A DNA stretch of 5,374 nucleotides from an uncultured Pseudomonadota bacterium (GTDB lineage Bacteria > Pseudomonadota > Gammaproteobacteria > Burkholderiales > SG8-39), in assembly GCA_903909415.1 (NCBI GenBank), contig CAIVVS010000151.1, positions 1 through 5,374 of the forward strand, written 5' to 3'. The translations under genes and the position numbers were made by a program. Position 1 is the first letter of the stretch, and every line of letters starts with the position of its first letter. The notes below the pieces were generated by a model. It saw only the letters and a list, made by a program, of their open reading frames with translations. It was not told where the DNA came from and searched no databases. This document shows positions 1 to 5,289 of the stretch, one piece after another.

Positions 1-322
1 CGCCGGTCTCGGGCTCGCTGTCATAGCGGGCGATAGTCTTCTTCCAGTCGGCGATGCGCTTTTCCATCGCCGGGCGCAGTTCCTTGTTGGAGGGGTGTTC
101 CATCGCGACTTCCATTTCCTCGGCCACCGCGCGCAGCGAGGTGCCGCGGATCGCCTTGGCCTGGAAGAATGCCCACATGTTGGACGCCTCGATGTTCAGG
201 CTGAGCGCGCTGGTCTGCGCCGCCTTGCCCAGCGTCTCCGAGATTGCCAGCACCAGCGCGAGCACCGCGATCAGCAGCGCGATCTTCTTGTTGGCTGGGT
301 CGATATGGCCGTGTCCCGACAT
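1..322 (-). CDS. DUF4337 domain-containing membrane protein, N-terminal part (cut by window edge)
   Basis: The minus-strand frame starting at the ATG at 322-320 stays open to base 1, giving 107 residues and no stop, so the C-terminus lies outside the window. The protein begins MSGHGHIDPANKKIALLIAV. It has a short polar N-terminus, one hydrophobic segment (about residues 13-29, followed by SETLGKAAQTSAL), and then a charged, probably helical region (residues 40-107) containing NIEASNMWAFFQAKAIR and a Lys/Glu-rich stretch ending YDSEPETG. This order of NKKIALLIAVLAL, ETLGKAAQT and EASNMWAFFQAK is what I recognise as the DUF4337 family, small inner-membrane proteins of unknown function; the family as I recall it has further C-terminal membrane helices, which would lie beyond the edge. 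The start is backed by GAGGA seven bases upstream (334-330) and a -10-like TAGAAT at 364-359. It is co-directional with the ligase gene 89 bp upstream but probably has its own promoter. The family call is fairly secure; the function is unknown. Confidence 0.85.
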   Translation of the reverse strand, partial: MSGHGHIDPANKKIALLIAVLALVLAISETLGKAAQTSALSLNIEASNMWAFFQAKAIRGTSLRAVAEEMEVAMEHPSNKELRPAMEKRIADWKKTIARYDSEPETG

Positions 323-329
323 GGTGGAT

Positions 330-334
330 TCCTC
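330..334 (-). promoter_or_regulatory. Ribosome binding site of the DUF4337 gene
   Basis: On the minus strand GAGGA is followed by seven bases and then the ATG at 322. It is the clearest Shine-Dalgarno in the window; the other three genes have weak or no recognisable ones. It fixes the start of this gene. Confidence 0.6.
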
Positions 335-358
335 GATGCGTTGCCGAACTGGAAGCGG

Positions 359-364
359 ATTCTA
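359..364 (-). promoter_or_regulatory. Putative -10 element (TAGAAT) upstream of the DUF4337 gene
   Basis: The minus strand reads TAGAAT, one mismatch from TATAAT, within an otherwise very GC-rich leader. It is 36 bases from the start codon, implying a leader of roughly 25-30 nt. No convincing -35 hexamer sits 16-18 bases upstream. The element suggests the gene is transcribed independently of the ligase gene that ends at 412. This is inference from one hexamer. Confidence 0.4.
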
Positions 365-411
365 ACCGCCGATCCCGCCCCCGATGTTTCCGGGACAAGA
401 CAGCCGCGGCA

Positions 412-1944
412 TCAGTGCCCGCCGAGCGCGCGCTGGCGCAGCGCCATCTTGTCGATCTTGCTGGTCGGCGTGAGCGGCATGTCATCCAGGATGCACACCT
501 CGATCAGCCGCGGGTCGCGGCCCAGCGCGGCGGCGGCGTGGCGCGCGAGTTCCATCGCGTCGGCGCGCGCGCCGTGGCGCAGCGTCACCCAGGCCACCGG
601 GCGCGTGCCCAGCGTCGCATCGGGCGCGCCCACCAGCGCGGCCAGCAGCACCGCGCGGTGCTCCAGCAGCGCGTCCTCGACGTCGCGCGTGAACCAGGGC
701 TCGCCCGCGACCTGCAGGGTCTCCGAGGCGCGCCCGCGCATGGTGACGTAGCCGTCCCGGTCCAGGAAGCCCAGGTCGCCGGTGCGCAGCCAGCCGTCGC
801 GCACCACGGCCGCGGTCTGCTCCGGCCGCCCCCAGTAGCCCAGCATGTGGCCGCCGGCCACCTCGATCTCGCCGGTCTGCCCGCAGGCGAGCACCGCGCC
901 CTGTGCATCCACCACGCGCACCTCGCGGTCCGGCAGCGAGGGGCCGCTGGCCAGCAGCTTGTCGTCCGGCGGCAGGTCCGGGTAGCCCAGGCCGACGAAG
1001 CCGCCGAGTTCGCTCTGCCCGTAGCTCTCGGCCAGCGTGATGCGGAACTCGTCGCGCCAGGCGCGCTTGAGCGAGGGCGGCGTGGGCACGCCGCCGGTGA
1101 GCACCAGCCGCAGCGCGCGCGGCGCGCGCCCGCGCGCGCGGCATTGCTCCAGCAGTTCGGCCAGCAGCGTGGCATTGGCCGGGGCCACGCTCACGCCCAG
1201 GTCCTCCATCTCGTCCCAGGCCTGCACCGCGTCCCACGCCGCCAGCATCCCGACCTGCGCCTGCGCGAACAGGCCGGGCAGCAGGTTGGCGACCAGGTGG
1301 TAGGACGAGGACAGCGAGGTCGGGCCCAGGGTCACGTCGCCGGCGCGCAGCCGCAGGCGCTCGGCGATGGAACGGCAGGCGCGCATCGTGGTGCCGTGGC
1401 CGATCAGCGCGCCCTTGGGCCGTCCGGTGGAACCCGAGGTCCATGACAGGTGCGCGCCGTCGTCGTCCCGCACCGTGTCCGGCGGCGCGGCCGGCGCGGC
1501 GCCCAGCAATGCGGACCAGGCTAGCGCGGCCGGCACGGCATCGCAGCGGCCATCCAGGCAAACCAGGTGGCGCGGCGGCGCGGCGAGGCTCTCGCACAGG
1601 CGCGCCACGCGCGGCGCGTTGTCGGCGGCGAACACCAGCACGTCTGGCGTCGCGTCGTTCACGTAGTAGTCGAGCTGCTCGCCGAACTGCACCGACAGGT
1701 GGGTGGAGATCGCGCCCAGGCGCCAGGCGCCGAACATGGCCAGCGCATAGTCCAGCCGGTTGGCGCAGAAGATGCCGACCCGGTCGCCGCGGCGCACGCC
1801 CAGCGCATGCAGGGCGCCGGCGGCGCGTTCCATCCGGCCGGCGGCTTCCGCCCAGGTCCAGGCCTCGTCGCGGTCCGGGCACCAGAGCGCGGTGCGGTCC
1901 GGCCGGCGCATCGCGCCCTCGCTGAGCAACTGGTGGAAACGCAT
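412..1944 (-). CDS. Class I adenylate-forming enzyme, acyl-CoA synthetase-like, with drifted motifs
   Basis: A 510-aa AMP-binding enzyme, the usual length for bacterial acyl-CoA synthetases, expected to convert a carboxylate, ATP and CoA into acyl-CoA via acyl-AMP in the cytosol. The P-loop-like TSGSTGRPKG is at residues 169-178, LTGGVPTPP at 282-290, YGQSE at 308-312, the ATP-ribose-binding TGD at 388-390, and the C-terminal catalytic Lys is K496 in LTPTSKIDK. Several positions deviate. The usual Pro-x-x-His before the substrate pocket reads P208-T-S-L211. The hinge motif is GRASE (404-408) where GRxKD or GRxDD is typical. The strand after it reads GEPWFTRDVE. Ser495 replaces the Gly before the catalytic Lys. 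Catalytic essentials remain, so I infer an active enzyme with an unusual substrate or acceptor. The start chosen (MRFHQLL) is where family-like sequence begins; the frame remains open upstream only as antisense of the MATE gene. The stop is the TGA at 414-412. No strong Shine-Dalgarno is visible (GGGGAT a few bases upstream). The substrate is unknown. Confidence 0.9.
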   Translation of the reverse strand: MRFHQLLSEGAMRRPDRTALWCPDRDEAWTWAEAAGRMERAAGALHALGVRRGDRVGIFCANRLDYALAMFGAWRLGAISTHLSVQFGEQLDYYVNDATPDVLVFAADNAPRVARLCESLAAPPRHLVCLDGRCDAVPAALAWSALLGAAPAAPPDTVRDDDGAHLSWTSGSTGRPKGALIGHGTTMRACRSIAERLRLRAGDVTLGPTSLSSSYHLVANLLPGLFAQAQVGMLAAWDAVQAWDEMEDLGVSVAPANATLLAELLEQCRARGRAPRALRLVLTGGVPTPPSLKRAWRDEFRITLAESYGQSELGGFVGLGYPDLPPDDKLLASGPSLPDREVRVVDAQGAVLACGQTGEIEVAGGHMLGYWGRPEQTAAVVRDGWLRTGDLGFLDRDGYVTMRGRASETLQVAGEPWFTRDVEDALLEHRAVLLAALVGAPDATLGTRPVAWVTLRHGARADAMELARHAAAALGRDPRLIEVCILDDMPLTPTSKIDKMALRQRALGGH

Positions 1945-1981
1945 GCTGACAATCCCCGGAGGGCGGTGGCGGGCCAACCGG

Positions 1982-1988
1982 TAAAATA
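1982..1988. promoter_or_regulatory. AT-rich core of the divergent ligase/MATE intergenic region, putative bidirectional -10
   Basis: In the 141 bp between the divergent starts at 1944 and 2086 the only AT-rich patch is TAAAATA. On the plus strand TAAAAT (1982-1987), followed by AGCGC, resembles a -10 for the MATE gene, about 98 bases before its start. On the minus strand the overlapping TATTTT (1988-1983) lies 38 bases from the ligase start. No good -35 hexamer is visible for either direction. The remainder of the intergenic region is GC-rich and I see no clear operator in it. The overlap would make the two promoters mutually exclusive if both are used. Confidence 0.35.
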
Positions 1989-2085
1989 GCGCACATTCCC
2001 CGCGACGGTATGCCTGCCGCCGCCTGCGACCCCGCAGGGCGCGCGCGCCGGCGACCGAGGGTCGCGAACCGAGAGCCGCCTTTCC

Positions 2086-3453
2086 ATGTCCCGCACCGAA
2101 TTCAAGGCCCGGTTCGCCGAGCTGTTCAAGCTGGCGTGGCCGGTGTTCATCGCCCAGCTCGCGGTGATGTCCAACGGCCTGATCGACACGCTGATGGCGG
2201 GCCGCTATTCCACGCTGGACCTGGCCGCCGTGGGCATCGGCTCGGCGATCTACTTCAGCGTGTTCGTCACCTTCATGGGCGTGCTGCTGGCGATTTCGCC
2301 GATCTCCGCGCAGCTCTACGGCGCGGGGCGCCACGCGGAAATCGGCGAACAGGTGCGCCAGAGCGGCTGGCTCGGGCTGATCCTCGCCATCGTGTGCTTC
2401 ACCATCCTGCGCCACCCCGACCCGCTGATGGCCATCAGCCAGTTGCAGCCCGAGGTCGAGCAGCGCACCCGCGACTACCTCGCGGCGCTGTCCTGGGGCG
2501 TGCCGGCGGGCCTGGCGTTCCGCGTGTTCCACGGCTTCTCCACCGCGGTGTCGCGCCCGCGCACGCTGATGGTGTTGAACCTCATTGGCCTGGCGCTCAA
2601 GCTGCCGCTGAACTGGATCTTCATGTACGGCTATTTCGGCGCGCCCGAGATGGGTGGCGTCGGATGCGGCGTGGCCTCGGCCATCGTGTTTTGGGTGGTC
2701 GCGCTGCTGGCCTGGGGCTGGACCGCGTTCGACCAGGACTACCGGCGCTATGGCGTGTTCGCGCGCTTCTCGCGCCCGGACTGGAAGGCGATCGGCGCCA
2801 TCGTGTCCCTGGGCCTGCCGATCGGCGTGACCTTCATGGTGGACGTCACCGGCTTCACCTTCATGTCGCTGTTCATCGCGCGCCTCGGGCCGGAAGTCTC
2901 GGCCGCGCACCAGGTGGCGGCCAACTTCTCGGCCATGCTGTTCATGCTGCCGCTGGCCATGGGCAACGCCGGCTCGGTGATGGTCGGCCAGGCGCTGGGC
3001 GCGGGCAAGCCGCTGCGCGCGCGCTCGGCCGGCATCATCGGCATCGGCACGGGCTTCGCCATCGCGTTCGCCACCGGCATCGCGGTGTTCCTGCTCGCCG
3101 ACGTGATCGCCGGGCTCTACTCCAACGATGCCGGCGTGCGCAAGCTGGCCGGCGGGCTGCTCGCCTTCGTCGCCCTCTACCACCTGTTCGATGCGCTGCA
3201 GGCGGTGGCGGTGAACGTGCTGCGCGGCTACAAGCGCGCGGTCGTGCCCATGGTGATCTACGCGGTGTCGCTGTGGGGCGTGGGCCTGTGCGGCGGCTAC
3301 GTGCTGGGCCTGACCGACTGGGTGGTCGCGCCGATGGGGGCGCAGGGCTACTGGACCGCGGCCATCGCCAGCCTGGTGATGGCGGGATCGCTGGTCACCG
3401 CCTACTTCATGTACGTGAGCCGCGCCGAGATCGCGGAGCACGGGCGGCGCTAG
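2086..3453 (+). CDS. MATE family efflux transporter (NorM-like)
   Basis: A 455-aa inner-membrane protein with about twelve hydrophobic segments, the standard MATE size and topology. These transporters export cationic or amphipathic drugs and metabolites using Na+ or H+ gradients. The N-terminal half opens with AWPVFIAQLAVMSNGLIDTLMAG (residues 17-39), the first-helix signature of NorM proteins, followed by LAAVGIG (46-52) and SPISAQLYGAGR (71-82). The second half repeats the pattern: GLPIGVTFMVDVTGFTFMS (243-261), AAHQVAANFSAMLFMLPLAM (273-292), then VGQALGAG (300-307) and LFDALQAVAVNVLRGYK (367-383). The acidic residues that bind the coupling ion in Vibrio NorM (D36, E255, D371 by published numbering) appear to correspond to D34, D253 and D369, the middle one being Asp rather than Glu. 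The start ATG at 2086 puts the first helix at the normal distance; its Shine-Dalgarno is weak. The TAG stop is followed by a short GC hairpin. It is divergent from the 412-1944 ligase and upstream of a co-directional one. The family is secure; substrate and ion are not. Confidence 0.95.
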   Translation: MSRTEFKARFAELFKLAWPVFIAQLAVMSNGLIDTLMAGRYSTLDLAAVGIGSAIYFSVFVTFMGVLLAISPISAQLYGAGRHAEIGEQVRQSGWLGLILAIVCFTILRHPDPLMAISQLQPEVEQRTRDYLAALSWGVPAGLAFRVFHGFSTAVSRPRTLMVLNLIGLALKLPLNWIFMYGYFGAPEMGGVGCGVASAIVFWVVALLAWGWTAFDQDYRRYGVFARFSRPDWKAIGAIVSLGLPIGVTFMVDVTGFTFMSLFIARLGPEVSAAHQVAANFSAMLFMLPLAMGNAGSVMVGQALGAGKPLRARSAGIIGIGTGFAIAFATGIAVFLLADVIAGLYSNDAGVRKLAGGLLAFVALYHLFDALQAVAVNVLRGYKRAVVPMVIYAVSLWGVGLCGGYVLGLTDWVVAPMGAQGYWTAAIASLVMAGSLVTAYFMYVSRAEIAEHGRR

Positions 3454-3469
3454 CCTGCCGCTTCGCCCC

Positions 3470-3483
3470 CCCGCTTTGGCGGG
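3470..3483 (+). terminator. Weak GC hairpin after the MATE gene, possible terminator
   Basis: CCCGC-TTTG-GCGGG forms a 5-bp stem with a four-base loop, 17 bases after the MATE stop and just after a run of seven C. No T-tract follows, so intrinsic termination would be inefficient; it may instead only stabilise the 3' end. Confidence 0.3.
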
Positions 3484-3498
3484 TGTGGCCTGTGCGCG

Positions 3499-3524
3499 GC
3501 ACTGCGGCGCTGCACTGCGGCGCG
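3499..3524 (+). repeat. 13-bp tandem repeat, two units
   Basis: GCACTGCGGCGCT (3499-3511) is followed immediately by GCACTGCGGCGCG (3512-3524), 12 of 13 identical. It lies 20 bases upstream of the TACAAT -10-like hexamer of the second ligase, so a role as a regulator half-site pair is possible. In sequence this GC-rich it may equally be slippage. Confidence 0.6.
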
Positions 3525-3543
3525 GCGATGCCGGGCGCGCCGC

Positions 3544-3549
3544 TACAAT
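3544..3549 (+). promoter_or_regulatory. Putative -10 element (TACAAT) upstream of the second acyl-CoA synthetase
   Basis: TACAAT, one mismatch from TATAAT, stands alone in a GC-rich gap and is followed by CAGCGC, much like the TAAAAT-AGCGC at 1982. It is 36 bases from the ATG at 3586, implying a leader of about 30 nt. The -35 position is GC-only, so either an activator is needed or the promoter is weak. Confidence 0.45.
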
Positions 3550-3585
3550 CAGCGCGTCTCCCGCAACGCGCTGGCCAAACATTCC

Positions 3586-5121
3586 ATGGGCGTCAACCTC
3601 GCACACCTGCTGCTGCGCTCGGCGCGCCTCGCGCCGCATGCGCCCGCGCTCGCGCTGGGCACCCATGTGGTCGCCGATTACGCGACGCTGGCCGCGCGCG
3701 CCGCGCGCCTGGGCGCGGGCCTGTGCCGGCGTTTCGGCCTGGTGCCCGGCGACCGAGTGGCGCTGTTCATGGCGAACTGCCCGCAATACGTGGAGCTGCT
3801 GTTCGCCTGCTGGCACGCGGGCCTGGCCGCGGTGCCGATCAACGCCAAGCTGCATCCGCGCGAACTCGAATACATCCTCGCCGACAGCGGCGCGTCGCTT
3901 TGCTTCACCACCGCCGAGTTTGCCTCGGGCGCGGCCTCGGTGTCAGTGCCAGGCCTGCGCGAGGTGATCGACGCGCGCTCGAAGGACTACGAACGCCTGC
4001 TGGCGGACGACGCGCCCTCATTGGTCGGACATGCGGCGGAACGCGCCGCCGATGACGTCGCCTGGCTGTTCTACACCAGCGGCACCACCGGGCGGCCCAA
4101 GGGCGTGATGATCACGCACCGCAACCTGATGGCGATGACGCTGAACTACTTCTCCGACGTGGACGCGATCGCGCCCGGGGACAGCATCCTGCACGCCGCA
4201 CCGATGTCGCATGGTTCGGGCCTGTACGTGCTGCCGCATGTGGCGCACAGCGCGCTCAACGTGGCGCCGGAATCGGGCGGCTTCGAGCCCGACGAGATGT
4301 TCGCGCTGTTCGGCGCGCACCGCGGCGTGACCCTGTTCGCCGCGCCCACCATGGTCAAGCGCCTGGTGGACCATCCCTCGGGCGAGCCCGGCCAGCTCAA
4401 GACCATCGTCTACGGCGGCGGGCCGATGTACGTCGAGGAGTCCAGGCGCGCACTCAGGCGCCTGGGCAACCGCATGGTGCAGATCTACGGGCAGGGCGAG
4501 TCGCCCATGACCATCACCGCGCTGTCGCGCGCGATGCATGCCGACAGCGCGCACCCGCGCTGGGAGGCGCGGCTCGCGTCCGTGGGCATCGCGCAGACCG
4601 GCATGGAAGTGCGCGTGGCCAGCCCGGATGACGCGGCGCTGCCGGCGGGCGAGGCGGGCGAGATCCTGGTGCGCGGCGACGCGGTGATGCGCGGCTACTG
4701 GGGCAACGAGCGCGCCAGCGCCGAGACCCTGCGCGGCGGCTGGCTGCACACCGGCGACGTGGGTGTGCTGGACGACGAGGGCTTCCTCACGCTCAAGGAC
4801 CGCAGCAAGGACGTGATCATCTCCGGCGGCTCCAACATCTACCCGCGCGAGGTCGAGGAAGTACTGCTGGAACACGCCGGCGTGTCCGAGGTGTCGGTGG
4901 TCGGCGAGCCGGACGCCGAATGGGGCGAGAACGTGATCGCCTTCGTGGTCGCGCGCGCCGGGCGCGGTGACGGCCTCGTTGCCGAGATGGATGCGCTCTG
5001 CCTGTCGCGCATCGCGCGCTTCAAGCGGCCCAAGCGCTATGTCTTCGTGGACGCCTTGCCGAAAAACATGACCGGCAAGGTGTTGAAGACCGAGCTGAGG
5101 AAGCTGCTGCCGAAGGCATAG
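3586..5121 (+). CDS. Acyl-CoA synthetase (AMP-forming), long/medium-chain or aromatic acid type
   Basis: A 511-aa class I adenylate-forming enzyme with a complete motif set, expected to make acyl-CoA from a carboxylic acid, ATP and CoA in the cytosol. Motifs in order: the P-loop-like YTSGTTGRPKG (163-173), PMSHGSG (206-212) with the conserved His209, YGGGP (276-280), YGQGE (301-305), HTGD with ribose-binding Asp391 (388-391), the hinge DRSKD (405-409) followed by SGGSNIYPREVEE (413-425), and C-terminal MTGK with catalytic Lys498. The Lys at the hinge and the general style resemble fatty-acid or aryl-CoA ligases annotated in Burkholderiales and Rhizobiales; the substrate cannot be read from sequence. 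The start at MGVNLAHLLLRSA gives the usual N-terminal helix, with no Shine-Dalgarno visible in the preceding 20 bases (ending AAACATTCC). It follows the MATE gene by 132 bp on the same strand, but its own TACAAT at 3544 suggests a separate transcript. It ends in TAG three bases before a hairpin repeat unit. It is not a recent duplicate of the 412-1944 enzyme: the motifs differ at many conserved positions. Confidence 0.93.
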   Translation: MGVNLAHLLLRSARLAPHAPALALGTHVVADYATLAARAARLGAGLCRRFGLVPGDRVALFMANCPQYVELLFACWHAGLAAVPINAKLHPRELEYILADSGASLCFTTAEFASGAASVSVPGLREVIDARSKDYERLLADDAPSLVGHAAERAADDVAWLFYTSGTTGRPKGVMITHRNLMAMTLNYFSDVDAIAPGDSILHAAPMSHGSGLYVLPHVAHSALNVAPESGGFEPDEMFALFGAHRGVTLFAAPTMVKRLVDHPSGEPGQLKTIVYGGGPMYVEESRRALRRLGNRMVQIYGQGESPMTITALSRAMHADSAHPRWEARLASVGIAQTGMEVRVASPDDAALPAGEAGEILVRGDAVMRGYWGNERASAETLRGGWLHTGDVGVLDDEGFLTLKDRSKDVIISGGSNIYPREVEEVLLEHAGVSEVSVVGEPDAEWGENVIAFVVARAGRGDGLVAEMDALCLSRIARFKRPKRYVFVDALPKNMTGKVLKTELRKLLPKA

Positions 5122-5135
5122 CCGAACGACGCTGG

Positions 5136-5155
5136 ATTCCCGCTTTCGCGGGAAT
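5136..5155. repeat. dRS3-like hairpin ATTCCC-N8-GGGAAT, copy 1
   Basis: ATTCCCGCTTTCGCGGGAAT is a perfect inverted repeat with 8-bp arms and a TTTC loop. It fits the ATTCCC-N8-GGGAAT pattern known as dRS3 in Neisseria, and similar intergenic hairpins are abundant in many beta- and gammaproteobacteria. Lying 14 bases beyond the ligase stop, it could protect or end the transcript, but no T-run follows. Confidence 0.8.
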
Positions 5156-5235
5156 GACCGGGCTTTGTGGTGCGGTTGTGTCGGGTTGTTCAGGCGCAGC
5201 ACCGGCGCGTTGCGGGCTACGCAGTCCAACTGTCG

Positions 5236-5267
5236 TTCCGGACGCCGCCGCCGGCGGCGAGCCGGAA
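5236..5267. repeat. Inverted, diverged relative of the hairpin repeat with a long GC stem
   Basis: An outer stem TTCCGG (5236-5241) pairs with CCGGAA (5262-5267), and an inner stem CGCCGCCG (5243-5250) pairs with CGGCGGCG (5252-5259), with a small A/AG bulge between. Read on the minus strand, 5279-5264 is AACGACACTGGATTCC, matching the start of the direct units (5125-5140) in 15 of 16 bases. The element is therefore the same family in opposite orientation, with a different, GC-rich core. Confidence 0.7.
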
Positions 5268-5289
5268 TCCAGTGTCGTTCAGGAATTCC

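Larger units (their letters stand above)
5125..5289. repeat. 165-bp repeat unit, first (complete) copy
   Basis: This unit starts AACGACGCTGG, three bases after the ligase stop, and its beginning recurs at 5290, giving a period of 165 bp. It contains a direct dRS3-like hairpin (5136-5155), a linker with GGGCTTTGTGGTGCGG and CAGGCGCAGCACCGGCG, and then an inverted, GC-richer hairpin (5236-5267). The first 51 bases (5125-5175) match 5290-5340 exactly; the next 32 differ by two substitutions and a small patch with a 2-base length change. I see no coding sequence in it. Confidence 0.85.

Noticed and set aside
373..395. TCCCG/CGGGA inverted repeat in the ligase-DUF4337 gap as a terminator of the ligase gene
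   Set aside because: The stem is five base pairs with a 13-base loop and no T-run; in this base composition it is expected by chance.
244..1446. Plus-strand 400-codon open frame over the left half of the window
   Set aside because: It is antisense to the DUF4337 and ligase genes, has low-complexity composition and no motif.
1945..3855. Minus-strand open frame continuing upstream of the 412-1944 ligase through the whole MATE gene, suggesting a 1147-aa fusion protein
   Set aside because: The family-like sequence begins at MRFHQLL. The upstream part is His/Arg/Gln/Ala-rich low-complexity translation antisense to a clear MATE gene, the expected result of GC-rich third positions.
2010..4055. Plus-strand 681-codon open frame overlapping the MATE gene and the start of the second ligase
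   Set aside because: It is out of frame with both recognised proteins, and its translation is Arg/Gly/Ala-rich without domain motifs.
412..5121. The two ligases as a recent inverted gene duplication
   Set aside because: They have nearly equal length, but motif by motif the sequences differ strongly (PTSL versus PMSH, GRASE versus DRSKD, TSK versus TGK), which is ancient family divergence.
4018..5229. Minus-strand 403-codon open frame antisense to the second ligase
   Set aside because: It starts inside the repeat cluster, giving the well-known spurious FPRKRESS peptide from such hairpins, and the rest is antisense shadow of the ligase.
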